DNA from: an uncultured Acetatifactor sp.
GTDB lineage: Bacteria; Bacillota; Clostridia; Lachnospirales; Lachnospiraceae
Assembly: GCA_910586485.1 (NCBI GenBank)
Contig: CAJUIA010000033.1
Coordinates: forward strand, 1-43,945
Reading direction: 5' to 3'
DNA: 43,945 nucleotides
Shown: in pieces, positions 31,791-41,541 of the stretch
How the letters are laid out: each line of letters starts with the position of its first letter
Numbering within the stretch: the first letter of the stretch is position 1
Made by a program: the position numbers and the translations under genes
The notes under the pieces: model-generated
The model's input: only the letters and a program-made list of their open reading frames with translations
What the model was told of the DNA's origin: nothing
The model's database searches: none

Positions 31791-32683
31791 CCGCAGTCCT
31801 CCAGAAAATCAAATGTCTTCTGCAGCGCCCGCCGCGCCTCCGGCATTCCGGTAAACACCTGAAATGCGTGACAGACGCCATGTTGTATATCCAATGCCGT
31901 CCTGTGTTTCTCCGCTTTCAGTTTCTCATAAAGCAGCCGGGAATCGTCCAACAGCGCCTCCGTATCCGATGCAGAAAGAAATACCGGCGGCAGGCCGGAA
32001 TAATCCCCGTACAATGGCGATACCAACGGGCTGCGCAGAAATTTTTCATCCGGATTCCCGCCAAACGCTATCCGTATCCCACCCTCCGCCACAGAATTAC
32101 GAAGCATATAATCGGTTTTGGCATTTGCCGTATGGGACGGCAGCGTTTCCGCATGGGTTACACAGGGCGAAAAAGCCGCAATCGCTTTCGGTTGAGGAAA
32201 TTCCTTTTCCTTCAGCAACAGTGACAAAGACAACGCCAATGTCCCTCCTGCACTTTCACCCATGAAAACAATATGATCAGAAGAAATCCCGGTTTTCAGA
32301 AAATCCCGATAAGCCGTAAAGCAGTCGTCCAGCTCTGCAGGCCACAGATTTTCCGGTGCCAGCCGGTAGTTAATGGAAACACAATCATAGCCAAACCGGC
32401 TGCAAATGTACTGGCAGACGGCTCTCCGTTCTCTGGCAGATCCAACGGTATAACCGCCGCCATGAATATAAAATACAACCCCTTTCCTGTTTCCTGCTTT
32501 TGAGATCCGTTCCGCCGGCAGACCGGCCAGCGTCAGATGTTCCACTTTCACGCCCTCTGGCGGGCGGGGCGGCTTACGGTCATTGCGTTTTCGTTCCGCC
32601 TCATAATCATGGGGCTGCCCCGGCTTATCCTGGGGCATACAGCGAAAAACCAGATTCATTACATGAGCCTGTATACTCGGCAT
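31787..32683 (-). CDS. HSL-family esterase (alpha/beta hydrolase)
   Basis: 298 aa, no signal peptide. HGGG (about residues 74-77) and nucleophile GESAGG (Ser near 144) are the hormone-sensitive-lipase-family signature, with acid in SASDTEALLDD and His in HGVCHAFQVF. Family members hydrolyse acetyl and other short acyl esters. The ATG at 32683 is preferred over an upstream TTG because GGGAGG lies eight bases before it. In this operon it is likely a cytoplasmic deacetylase of sugars or aglycones. Confidence 0.88.
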   Translation of the reverse strand: MPSIQAHVMNLVFRCMPQDKPGQPHDYEAERKRNDRKPPRPPEGVKVEHLTLAGLPAERISKAGNRKGVVFYIHGGGYTVGSARERRAVCQYICSRFGYDCVSINYRLAPENLWPAELDDCFTAYRDFLKTGISSDHIVFMGESAGGTLALSLSLLLKEKEFPQPKAIAAFSPCVTHAETLPSHTANAKTDYMLRNSVAEGGIRIAFGGNPDEKFLRSPLVSPLYGDYSGLPPVFLSASDTEALLDDSRLLYEKLKAEKHRTALDIQHGVCHAFQVFTGMPEARRALQKTFDFLEDCG

Positions 32684-32702
32684 CTTCTTCACCTCCCTCA
32701 AT

Positions 32703-34223
32703 TCATACTTCCAGTTCTGAAACGATCTTGGGATATTCCCTCAATTCATCGGAATCATGGAGAGGATTCCATACTTGCGCAAAAAACGGATCAACCTTAG
32801 CCCTCTGCCCATAGTTCCAGCTCTTGCGTTCACATTCATCACACCAATGGCCGCCCTCCAAAACCAGCCTGGGGCTGGCCTGAAAACGATGTCCAAAAGC
32901 GCATTCAAATTCCAGCCTGCCTTTCCAGTCGCCCTTTTCCATACAGGTGCTGAGTAATCTGCCTCCCCGAAATGCAGCCGCCTTTTGCATATCTTCCAAG
33001 GCTAATTCACTTTCCGGCTTACTCTCATCATAACCGTGGTCAATGGGCACAACCACATCCCAATCGGCAAAATGCTCCATATCCGACAGTTTCTCCGGTA
33101 AAGCCTCCCACTTCTTCCGGCTGCCCCAATATGCATCGATATGATCTTCCATGTTTTCCTCAATAAACCGAATGGTTCCATGCTCCGTCCGGGCAAGTTT
33201 GTCAAAACGCCCCCTCAGAATAGCCCCCATCAGACGCTGACCTCCCGGCATATGACAGAGCACTTTAGAAGCGACAGCCAGGGCTCCTAAATTTTTCAGG
33301 TAACAATCATAAAAATACTGCATGGAGTCACCTCTGAAATGCAGATAGTCCTCCAGCTTATCGCTGTCCAGATAATAATGTCCATGAAAATTCCTTGTGG
33401 CCTCCTTCCTGGGATTTAACATATAATCCAGATTTGTGATCCCGATTGCCCCGTACATGATTCGATACATTTCATAAGTGCTGATCCGGCAGCTTTCACC
33501 GCCGCCGATATTGTAAATGTGTCCCCAAAAGCCTTCGTCCAATGTACCGTCATGGAAAAACAAACACAAGTTTTTCATAGCCCGGGCAGAATCCCTGTCC
33601 GAACAATATTCCAGTACATTGTCAAAGCAATTATGGAACATGATGGCGTCCTCGATTTCACTCATGGCCTTACCAATAATCCCCGTCTGCCGCAGGGATA
33701 CCCAATATTTCAGACCACTCTCAATTACCAGTCGTTCAGCCGCCACTTTGGAAACTGCATAATAGTCATACATGCTGGGCTTGATAGGGTCTCCTACTCT
33801 TCCCCAATGGATGGGCGGCATCCTGTCGCCTGTTTCCGCCACAGTACCGATGTACACCAGACGGGTCTGACTTTCCTGCCCCAATTCAAAAATGGCATTG
33901 ATCAGATTCCTTGAAGAACCATAGTTGATCTTCATAGCCTGCTTTGGATGGTAATCTGCCGCAGGAGACACAAAAGCCGCAATATGCAGTACTAAATCAC
34001 ATCCTTCAACACACTTTTTCACGGTCTCATAATCCGTCAAATCGCCCCAGACAATCACAAGCCCCGCCATATCCAGATAAGGCGTCAGCATCTTCCGATT
34101 CTTCTCGGAGTCCCTGGCTAATATGACAATATCCTGTTTGTCTAAATCCTTCAGCATTTCCTTCAGACTGGCAAAGCCCATACCGCCAGTGGCCCCCGTC
34201 AGAAATACCCGCTGCTTTTTCAT
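32703..34223 (-). CDS. Extended SDR (NAD-dependent) fused to a C-terminal zinc-ribbon domain
   Basis: 506 aa. Residues 1-320 are an extended SDR: NAD-binding TGATGGMG (9-16), the Asp-containing strand GDLTD, and active-site Tyr155/Lys159 (YYAVSK). This family includes NDP-sugar epimerases and 3-beta-hydroxysteroid-type dehydrogenases. Residues 345-506 form an unusual extension with a zinc-ribbon-like motif: CAFGH (Cys441, His445) and CDEC (Cys461, Cys464), preceded by GGRLLSTC. I do not know an SDR with this tail. Between GH3 and esterase genes, it may oxidise, reduce or epimerise a sugar or the aglycone. The start has GGAGAA, which includes part of the previous gene's last codons. Confidence 0.85.
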   Translation of the reverse strand: MKKQRVFLTGATGGMGFASLKEMLKDLDKQDIVILARDSEKNRKMLTPYLDMAGLVIVWGDLTDYETVKKCVEGCDLVLHIAAFVSPAADYHPKQAMKINYGSSRNLINAIFELGQESQTRLVYIGTVAETGDRMPPIHWGRVGDPIKPSMYDYYAVSKVAAERLVIESGLKYWVSLRQTGIIGKAMSEIEDAIMFHNCFDNVLEYCSDRDSARAMKNLCLFFHDGTLDEGFWGHIYNIGGGESCRISTYEMYRIMYGAIGITNLDYMLNPRKEATRNFHGHYYLDSDKLEDYLHFRGDSMQYFYDCYLKNLGALAVASKVLCHMPGGQRLMGAILRGRFDKLARTEHGTIRFIEENMEDHIDAYWGSRKKWEALPEKLSDMEHFADWDVVVPIDHGYDESKPESELALEDMQKAAAFRGGRLLSTCMEKGDWKGRLEFECAFGHRFQASPRLVLEGGHWCDECERKSWNYGQRAKVDPFFAQVWNPLHDSDELREYPKIVSELEV

Positions 34224-34227
34224 AGGC

Positions 34228-36603
34228 TTATTCTCCTTTGATCATTTTTTTCATTCCCCGCAGGAAATGTCCGTTGGCCATATCCAGCAATCCCTGCATC
34301 AGTCCCCCCTTCATGCCGCCGGAAATCTGCATACTGCGCAGGGGAGAACCGGCAGAGGAAGCCATCAGCATCCGAAATTCCGGGTTTTCATAATCCACCC
34401 TGCCTCCAAATCCTTTGGCAACTGTGGCCTCCACAGCTTTATACATGATTTTCATAATAAAGGAATCTTCCTTCATTTCCTCCACAGTGTTGTCCATGGT
34501 AAACTGACCCTTGACCAGCTTCATCGCTACATACGTCTTTCCCATCATGGTTTCCCATTCTTTCAGGGAGGGCTTACCCTGGCAGGTTTCATACCAGCTT
34601 CCCGGCTGCCAGGCGGGAACAGAGACGCTCCCACCTCTTTTTTCTATCACAGCGGACAGGCCGCCAACGCAGACGGTAAACTTACCCCCGGGAACCTTCC
34701 AGCCCTCCTGCCAGACAGCAAAGCTGCGTTCCTCCAGCACAAAAGATACCTTTGTACTCTCCCCCGGCTGCAAAAATACCTTCTGAAAGCCTTTCAGTTC
34801 TCGCACCGGGCGGTGCAGCCCCTCTTGCGGAGGGGCAATATAAAGCTGCACTACCTCTGCACCGGAACGGCTTCCGGTATTTGTTACCGTTATGGAAACA
34901 TCGCAGGCTCCATTCCGGTCAGTTCCAATACTATTTTCAGCCTTTTCGCTGATTTCCAAATCACTATATGTAAAATCGGTATAACTCAATCCGTATCCAA
35001 AAGGCCAGCGAACCTTTACATCCGCTTTGTCATAATACCGGTAGCCTACATAAATACCCTCCTGATACAAGGCATCCTTGTATTTGCCGAAAATCTCCGA
35101 AGACGGAACATCCTCATAGGTAAGGGGCCAGCTCTCCGCCAGCCTGCCGCAGGGGCTGACCCTGCCATAAAGCAGATTGGCAATGGCCTCTCCCCCCGCC
35201 TGACCGGGCAGCCCCATGTAAAGGACAGCCTTCACCCGATCCGCCCAGGGACACTCCACCACACAGCCGCAGAGCAGTACCACTATTATGTTGGGGGTTG
35301 CCCTCGCCACAGCCTCAATCATGCGCAGATGCCCCTCCGGCATTTTCATATTCTCCCGGTCAAAGCCCTCGGATTCATAGCGGTCAGGCAGGCCGGCAAA
35401 CACCACCGCGGCTTCTGCATTTTCTGCCGCCTTTACCGCCTCCGAGATCATGGCTTCGGAAGTGTCTCCCCTGTCATCACAGCCGGAGGCATAAACCGCA
35501 CCGGGAATAAAGTCAAGGGGCTGGCTGACCTTCATGGGGTTAATATGGCTGGAGCCTGCCCCCTGATAACGCATTTTCTTTGCCATGGCTCCAATAACCG
35601 CAATCTTTGCGTTTTCTTTCAGAGGGAGTATCCCTCTCTCATTTTTCAGCAGCACCGCCCCCTGCTCCGCCGCCCTGCGGGCAAGGGCATGGTGACCGTC
35701 ATAATCGCATTCCCTTTTCTCCTGCAAGGTCTTTTCAGCCCGAAACGCCAGTTTCAAAACACGGCGGGCGGAAGCGTCCACACTGCTCTCCGGAAGCGTA
35801 CCCTCCTTTACTGCCCGCAGCACCTCCTTTTCCATATAGCTGCTGCCGCCGGGCATATTCAGGTCACACCCAGCACGGAAACCTTCCACCCGGTCATTCA
35901 TGGCTCCCCAGTCCGTGACCACCGTGCCCTCAAAACCCCATTCCTCCCGGAGAATATCTGTCAACAGCTCCTTATGATCGCTGCAATGCACCCCGTTCAG
36001 CTTCGGATAAGCACACATGACAGTGGACGGCTTTCCCTCTTTGACTGCGATCTCAAAAGCGGTCAGATACAATTCCCGCAAGGTTCGCCCGTCCAGAATG
36101 CTGTCGGAATTAAACCGGCTTTTCTCCTGTGAATTGACGGCAAAATGCTTGAGGCTGCTTCCCACGCCCTGTCCCTCCACGCCCCGGATAAACCCTGCTG
36201 CCAGCTTTCCCGCCAGATAAGGGTCCTCGCTGAAATATTCAAAGTTCCTCCCGCACAGGGGATTCCGTTTCAGATTTGCCCCGGGACCCAGCACAAGCCC
36301 CACGCCCTGCTCTCTGGCTTCCTCGCCCACGGCTGTTCCAATGGCTTCCGTCAAACTAAAGTCCCAGCTTCCTGCGGTGGTCACCTCCGCAGGAAAACAG
36401 GTTGCCGGACGGGATTCGTTCACCCCCAGCATATCTGCGCCGTTTTCCCGCTCCTGCTTTCTGAGCCCATGAGGACCATCGCACATAAACAGCGATGGAA
36501 TACCGTATTTTTCATATTTTTTTGTCTCCCAGAAGGATGCCCCGGAACAAAGGGCAATCTTGTCCTCCAGGGTCATCTGTTTTATTATTTTTTCAATATT
36601 CAT
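34228..36603 (-). CDS. GH3-family beta-glycosidase
   Basis: 791 aa, no signal peptide. The N-terminal barrel has CDGPHGLRK, RNFEYFSEDPYLAG, KHFAVNSQEKSR and the nucleophile Asp near 231 (VVTDWGAMNDR). An alpha/beta sandwich and a fibronectin-like domain follow (about 560-670). The last about 100 residues are a Met-rich helical tail ending in MKKMIKGE, not typical of GH3. ATG at 36603 has GGAGG six bases upstream. GH3 enzymes remove beta-glucose or beta-xylose; the exact sugar cannot be read. Confidence 0.93.
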   Translation of the reverse strand: MNIEKIIKQMTLEDKIALCSGASFWETKKYEKYGIPSLFMCDGPHGLRKQERENGADMLGVNESRPATCFPAEVTTAGSWDFSLTEAIGTAVGEEAREQGVGLVLGPGANLKRNPLCGRNFEYFSEDPYLAGKLAAGFIRGVEGQGVGSSLKHFAVNSQEKSRFNSDSILDGRTLRELYLTAFEIAVKEGKPSTVMCAYPKLNGVHCSDHKELLTDILREEWGFEGTVVTDWGAMNDRVEGFRAGCDLNMPGGSSYMEKEVLRAVKEGTLPESSVDASARRVLKLAFRAEKTLQEKRECDYDGHHALARRAAEQGAVLLKNERGILPLKENAKIAVIGAMAKKMRYQGAGSSHINPMKVSQPLDFIPGAVYASGCDDRGDTSEAMISEAVKAAENAEAAVVFAGLPDRYESEGFDRENMKMPEGHLRMIEAVARATPNIIVVLLCGCVVECPWADRVKAVLYMGLPGQAGGEAIANLLYGRVSPCGRLAESWPLTYEDVPSSEIFGKYKDALYQEGIYVGYRYYDKADVKVRWPFGYGLSYTDFTYSDLEISEKAENSIGTDRNGACDVSITVTNTGSRSGAEVVQLYIAPPQEGLHRPVRELKGFQKVFLQPGESTKVSFVLEERSFAVWQEGWKVPGGKFTVCVGGLSAVIEKRGGSVSVPAWQPGSWYETCQGKPSLKEWETMMGKTYVAMKLVKGQFTMDNTVEEMKEDSFIMKIMYKAVEATVAKGFGGRVDYENPEFRMLMASSAGSPLRSMQISGGMKGGLMQGLLDMANGHFLRGMKKMIKGE

Positions 36604-36673
36604 CCTCAACCTCCATGTCTCATCCTTTTGCAGGCACGAACACAGCTTCTACCGTTCAATAACCCAAAATCTG

Positions 36674-39250
36674 TTATAATATATGTGTGCCGGGATTTAT
36701 TTCCAGCGCATCCCTCCCCGGCAGGATCACCGTAGCGCTGCAGTTTTCCGGAACTACAACAGTGTAAGTGATTTTTCCACTTCCGTCAGCTTCACCGCTC
36801 CCGCTCTCCCGGTCTTTCTCTCTCTCCCAACCGCTCTCCACTTTCCCGTATACACTGTGATAGGACGCTTTTGCATAAGTAAAGTGTCCCCCCGGCCTGG
36901 GTGCAATGGTAAAATGATTCTCCCCGTCCACCCGTATGCCGCACATAGTATCGAACAGCCAGCGGCAGACAGCACCCTTGGAATAATGGTTCAGGGAGGC
37001 AATGCCGCCATTGACCGCCTCGCTGCCCTCCCAGGCTTCCCATACCGTGGTAGCGCCGTTTTTCGGCATAAACAGCCAGCCGGGCATTTCTTCATTCTCC
37101 AATAACCGATAAGCCGCCTCCAGATCCGTCTCCGTCAGCACATCCAGAATCAACGGCGTGGACAAAAAACCGGTTCCCAAACGCCAGCCGTAATGCTCCA
37201 ATGCCTGCAGCAGCCTTGCCTGCGCATATTCCGCCTGATCCTGCTCCAACAGACCAAAGGCCAGGGGGCGCACCAGCCTTGCCTGCCTGTCGGTGTCCAG
37301 ACTGTAAGCAGCAGTCTTCACCAGCGCCTGATAGGATTTCCGGCATCCGCCAGCAAAGCAGCGATACTCTTTGGCCTCTCCCGAATTTCCCAGCGCTGCC
37401 TCAATCTCCGCCATACAGTCCATCACATAAGCCGTATAAGCGGTGGCCACCTCCGGGTGGGGAACGGCGCAGTCCTTCCATGTCATATGATGAACCTCAT
37501 CCGGTTCCGCCCACTCCCCATAAGCCTGACCATAGTTGGAAAGATACCTTCGATCCTCCCCCTTCAGCCCCGTCCGTTTTGCCGTGGGATACCATCTGCC
37601 GCAGCGGTTCTGCATAAAGGCGGCATAACGGCGCATTCCCGGCAGAAACTTTTGAAGGATTTCCGTATCCCCATACTGTTTCCACAATACATAAGGCATG
37701 ATGACCCCGGCATCCGCCCATCCCACACTGCCGTCCATGGCCTTCATGTAAGCGTCCGTGCCGCCCTCCGGAGCAATCTGGGGCAGCTTGCCGTTTGGCT
37801 TCTGCCAGTCATAAAGGTCATGTAAATATTTCTCCCCAAAGCTTCTGTAATCGAACAGGAAGCTTGCCGTGGAACAGAAAATCTGGGCGTCCCCGCTCCA
37901 GCCGTGGCGCTCTCTGGTGGGACAGTCGGTGGGCAGGTCAGCATGGTTGTTCTTGGCGCTCCACACTGTATTTTCCACAAATTGATTTAACAGCGGGTTT
38001 GAGCTTTCAAACCAGCCCGTGCGCTCCAGATCCGAATAAACCGCAATAGCGGTAAAGTCCTCCGCACGGATCTGCACATCGGTTTCCACACACACAAACT
38101 GAAAGCCGAAAATGGCAAATGCGGTCTTATACTCGTTCATCCCCTCCCTGCAGGTATAGATGACATGCTGCAGGGGGGTAGTAATCTTTTTATTTGCACA
38201 CTGGATATTTTTCTGGGTAAATTCCCCGTTTTTGTCCAGCAGTTCCCCAAAGCGTAAAGCTATCTTCTGCCCGGCCTCTGTCCTCAGGGAAAAGGACACA
38301 TAGCCCGCAATATTCTGGCCGAAATCCAGCACGGTCTTCCCCCCAGGGGTCTTTATGAGTTTTGCGGAGAGCTGTTCGTGCTCCGTCACCGGCACATTAT
38401 TAGAGGCAGTGGGCGTTACCCCATGAGCCGTCTCCTTTGCCTTTCCCTGATAACCGGGAACCATGCGGGCATCATACACCTCGCCGTCCTTGTTATCCGC
38501 AGACCGTATGGGGCCGTCATTGCTCCAGTCCCAGCTTTCGTCTGTGCAGATGGTCTGTACGAAGCCGTCCGTATGCGTAATCTCAAGCTGCGCCAGCAAT
38601 TTGGTCTCTGTGCCATATTGGTTGCGTCGCCCCCACGCCCCGCAGCTTCCCCTGTACCAGCCGTCCGCAAGCCAGACCGTCAGGGTATTTTCCCCTTTTT
38701 CCAAAAATTCCGTCACATCTATGGTCTGGTACTGCACCCGTTTGCGGTAGTCCGTGATACCGGGGGACAGGACAAAATTCCCCGCCCTTTTGCCGTTCAG
38801 CCATGCCTCATACAGACCGCAGGCGGTAATATACAGCCGGGCCTTTTGGAAACCTAAAACAGAAAAACGCTTCCGAAAACAGTCCACAGGATAACGCATT
38901 CTTTTGTTTACCCTGTAATTTCCGGTAATCCACTTTGCCGCCCACCTGTGGATGCCGGTCTCAAATATCGCTTCCTGCCACTCTCCCGGATTCCGATCTT
39001 CATCCCAGAGACGGATTTTCCACCGCACCCTTGTTCCCGGCGGAATCGGTTTTCCGCCCCAGCGCACCCGCATGGAACTGCTTTCCACTTTTCCGCTGTC
39101 CCAAAGCGTCCTGTCCCGGTCGTCTGCCGCTATAATCTGCCAGGCTGTCTGTTTTTTCCCACCCTCACAGTTCCAGTACAGCCAGGGAGTCGCGGAATCA
39201 ATGCCCACTGGATTGATAAGATATTCTGTTTTCAACCGGACTGCCTGCAT
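36674..39250 (-). CDS. GH78 alpha-L-rhamnosidase
   Basis: 858 aa, no signal peptide. Domains in order: Ig-like N-terminal sheet (about 1-105), bacterial rhamnosidase N-terminal domain (about 130-290) and concanavalin-like domain (about 300-400). Then comes the (alpha/alpha)6 barrel with DCPTRERHGWSGDAQIF (442-458), carrying the conserved acids, and the C-terminal sheet. It releases rhamnose from flavonoid, saponin or pectin-derived glycosides. Cytoplasmic location fits uptake of whole glycosides by the symporter. RBS GGAGGGG precedes the ATG. Confidence 0.95.
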   Translation of the reverse strand: MQAVRLKTEYLINPVGIDSATPWLYWNCEGGKKQTAWQIIAADDRDRTLWDSGKVESSSMRVRWGGKPIPPGTRVRWKIRLWDEDRNPGEWQEAIFETGIHRWAAKWITGNYRVNKRMRYPVDCFRKRFSVLGFQKARLYITACGLYEAWLNGKRAGNFVLSPGITDYRKRVQYQTIDVTEFLEKGENTLTVWLADGWYRGSCGAWGRRNQYGTETKLLAQLEITHTDGFVQTICTDESWDWSNDGPIRSADNKDGEVYDARMVPGYQGKAKETAHGVTPTASNNVPVTEHEQLSAKLIKTPGGKTVLDFGQNIAGYVSFSLRTEAGQKIALRFGELLDKNGEFTQKNIQCANKKITTPLQHVIYTCREGMNEYKTAFAIFGFQFVCVETDVQIRAEDFTAIAVYSDLERTGWFESSNPLLNQFVENTVWSAKNNHADLPTDCPTRERHGWSGDAQIFCSTASFLFDYRSFGEKYLHDLYDWQKPNGKLPQIAPEGGTDAYMKAMDGSVGWADAGVIMPYVLWKQYGDTEILQKFLPGMRRYAAFMQNRCGRWYPTAKRTGLKGEDRRYLSNYGQAYGEWAEPDEVHHMTWKDCAVPHPEVATAYTAYVMDCMAEIEAALGNSGEAKEYRCFAGGCRKSYQALVKTAAYSLDTDRQARLVRPLAFGLLEQDQAEYAQARLLQALEHYGWRLGTGFLSTPLILDVLTETDLEAAYRLLENEEMPGWLFMPKNGATTVWEAWEGSEAVNGGIASLNHYSKGAVCRWLFDTMCGIRVDGENHFTIAPRPGGHFTYAKASYHSVYGKVESGWEREKDRESGSGEADGSGKITYTVVVPENCSATVILPGRDALEINPGTHIL

Positions 39251-39251
39251 A

Positions 39252-40013
39252 CTACCCCTCCTTCCGCAAATGGTTTAAGTCATATTTTTCAATCAGTTCC
39301 TCAATCACAGGCTGGATATAATTTTCCATCCAGAGCAGCTGACCGTCATGGTTCAAATGAATGCCGTCCGGTCGAAACAGTTCCTGAGTATAGTCCCCAT
39401 TGTCATATGTCATATCGGAGGCGTCCACAAAATAAAGGTATTCTGTCTGCTCACACAGTGCCTTTAGTTCTGCATTGATGCGCTGTGTCAATGCAGTGTA
39501 TTCGCTGCGCCCGGGAAGCAGCAAACCACTCATGATCACAAACCTTGCATCCGGCAGCATTTCATGGAACCTTGCGAACATTTCGCGCTTGTATTCCATA
39601 CAGGCGTTTACCTTTTCTTCATCCGTCCCGCTTAACGAAACATAATCATTGGAACCTGTCTGGAAAAACACAATATCAGGCTGGTATGGAAACAGCAGCA
39701 CATCCGCATATTCTACAAGCAGTTTGTCGGTACTGCCTCCAAATCCATGGTTCTGAACTTTATAATCTCTCAGGTCATTCTCCATTTCCGTCCACATACG
39801 AAAATTGGAGGCGCCATAGAATATAATCTCATGCTGACGCTCTCCTGCGGAATACCGGGCCGCTACGGCATTCACCTCGCTGTCCCAGTCATACCAGCTC
39901 CCAAAAGGGCCCCATCCTGTTTTGATACCGCCAATCATCATACCTGCAAGAGAAGCCGCAAATAAAGTACCTACAGCGATACCGACAATCTTCATTGCTT
40001 TTTTCTTCTTCAT
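39252..40013 (-). CDS. SGNH/GDSL-family hydrolase with signal anchor
   Basis: 253 aa. The basic N-terminus (MKKKKAMK) and hydrophobic segment (about 9-29) make a signal anchor. The catalytic domain has block I FYGASN (Ser near 69), the Gly/Asn of GFGGS, TGSND and block V DGIHLNH with Asp-x-x-His. SGNH enzymes deacetylate carbohydrates or cleave other esters. The ATG at 40013 is favoured because GGAGGGG lies four bases upstream and a longer reading to 40073 adds only a basic peptide. It immediately follows the symporter gene. Confidence 0.88.
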   Translation of the reverse strand: MKKKKAMKIVGIAVGTLFAASLAGMMIGGIKTGWGPFGSWYDWDSEVNAVAARYSAGERQHEIIFYGASNFRMWTEMENDLRDYKVQNHGFGGSTDKLLVEYADVLLFPYQPDIVFFQTGSNDYVSLSGTDEEKVNACMEYKREMFARFHEMLPDARFVIMSGLLLPGRSEYTALTQRINAELKALCEQTEYLYFVDASDMTYDNGDYTQELFRPDGIHLNHDGQLLWMENYIQPVIEELIEKYDLNHLRKEG

Positions 40014-40014
40014 C

Positions 40015-41466
40015 TTACCCCTCCCGTCTGGCCTGGATCTCCGCCTGCTTTTTGCCGATGTCCTTTTCCACACTGAGGAAAATCAAAAGTACCGCCAAAA
40101 TAATGCCTGTAAATACCTCCAGCCCTACAAAGCCAAAGGTAATCACATTTTTCACTGTCTCTGTCTGTGCCGCCGCCACCGTAACGCCATCCACAAGCTC
40201 CGGCGCAATATATCCTGCATGGCTTAACAGACCGTTGAACAGTCCTGTACAGATTCCTACCATAGCCACCGCTATAATATTGTATACAGACATGGCAATT
40301 CCATCGGAGCGGAATCCCGTCTTCCATTCCAGGTGATCCAGCACGTCGGCAAACAACGCCATAAACACATAGGCACAGGGCAGACCTCCTATGTTTTTAA
40401 TAAACTGTCCGATCAGCATGACCGTCATATTCGTTGGAAACATCCAGCAGACAGCCCCGCCCACAGCATAGAGGATAAAGCCTGCCAGTGTGACATTCCG
40501 TTTACCAAATTTCTTTGCCAGAGGCCAGACTGCAAAAATACCGATTCCCATGGGAATTCCTCCAATGACGGAAAGCATAGTTTGAGTAAAACCGTCATTA
40601 TAGGTCCCCAGAACATAATTGCAGAAATAAACCAGGCTGATATTTTTAATGCTGGTGCCTGTTGTATAAATCAGAAAATACACATAGATGATCAACATAT
40701 ACTTATCAGTAAAAATGGCTTTGAGCTGTTTTCCGAAAGGCACGGTCCCATTTTCTCCCGCATTCTGTGCCTCCAGCGTCACCCGCTCTTTGGTAAAAAA
40801 GTACTCAAGCAAAGTCAATGGCAGCGCCAAAATGGAAAGCACACTCATAAGCACGATCCATTTACTTTGATCTACCCCCAGCATAGGCATGACCACCATA
40901 GGAAACACCAGAGCAACCAGAATGCCGCTCATCATAATGGTGGTGATCTGGTTAAATACGGATAATCCTCCCCGCTGCGTGGTATCCCGGGTGGACAGCG
41001 GCACCATCAGATTATGGCTCATATTGAAAATGGTATAAGCAAAAGAGTAAAACAGGTTATAGGATACCATGACCCAGATGATCTGAACCGTTTCAGAGGC
41101 ACGGGGAACGGTAAACAAAAGGATGCCGGAAACCGTCAGCAAGGGAGCCGACAACAGCAGCCATGGTCTTGCCTTTCCCTCCGGTGTACGGGTGCGGTCG
41201 ATCACATATCCCATGACTACATTGGTAACAGCGTCAATGATCTTGGACGCAATGGGAAAAATAACCAAAAATGCTCCGCCCCATACACTCCCCAGTTTCA
41301 AAACATCCGTATAATATACATTCAAATATGTAGCCAGCACTGCGTTTAAGAGCAGTGCCCCGGCGGGGCCCAGCAGATACCCCAGCCATTTTTCCTTAAA
41401 GGTCACATTGTCATTGCCGACTCTTGTTCTTGGAAACTGCAATCTTGTCTGCCTTTCTCGTGTCAT
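40015..41466 (-). CDS. GPH-family (glycoside-pentoside-hexuronide) cation symporter
   Basis: 483 aa with about twelve membrane helices. The GPH pattern is visible: LGYLLGPAGALLLNAVLATYLNVYY at the start, then DAVTNVVMGYVIDRTRTPEGKARPW, the conserved loop after helix 2, and a second-half EWKTGFRSDG. GPH symporters take up melibiose, glucuronides, xylosides and other glycosides with H+ or Na+. The ATG at 41466 is favoured by GGAGG seven bases upstream; a longer frame reaches 41535. It is the first gene of the operon, divergent from araC-type regulation. Confidence 0.94.
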   Translation of the reverse strand: MTRERQTRLQFPRTRVGNDNVTFKEKWLGYLLGPAGALLLNAVLATYLNVYYTDVLKLGSVWGGAFLVIFPIASKIIDAVTNVVMGYVIDRTRTPEGKARPWLLLSAPLLTVSGILLFTVPRASETVQIIWVMVSYNLFYSFAYTIFNMSHNLMVPLSTRDTTQRGGLSVFNQITTIMMSGILVALVFPMVVMPMLGVDQSKWIVLMSVLSILALPLTLLEYFFTKERVTLEAQNAGENGTVPFGKQLKAIFTDKYMLIIYVYFLIYTTGTSIKNISLVYFCNYVLGTYNDGFTQTMLSVIGGIPMGIGIFAVWPLAKKFGKRNVTLAGFILYAVGGAVCWMFPTNMTVMLIGQFIKNIGGLPCAYVFMALFADVLDHLEWKTGFRSDGIAMSVYNIIAVAMVGICTGLFNGLLSHAGYIAPELVDGVTVAAAQTETVKNVITFGFVGLEVFTGIILAVLLIFLSVEKDIGKKQAEIQARREG

Positions 41467-41476
41467 ATTGGAACCT

Positions 41477-41500
41477 CCCAAATTTTTGGGGATATTCCCC
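41477..41500 (-). promoter_or_regulatory. Overlapping hairpins in the symporter mRNA leader
   Basis: In the minus-strand transcript GGGGAATATCCCC (41488-41500) can fold on itself, or its CCC can instead pair with the downstream TTTGGG next to the Shine-Dalgarno sequence. The two structures exclude each other and the second would partly mask the RBS. Structural evidence only. Confidence 0.4.
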
Positions 41501-41541
41501 ATAGTTTTGTTTATATCATACAGTACCTGTGTCACTCTGTC

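Noticed and set aside
34123..36132. Long plus-strand open frame (about 670 codons) opposite the GH3 gene
   Set aside because: It is antisense to a clear GH3 enzyme, has no RBS or family motif, and reflects the codon bias of the real gene. The same holds for other long antisense frames, for example 16838-17875 opposite feoB.
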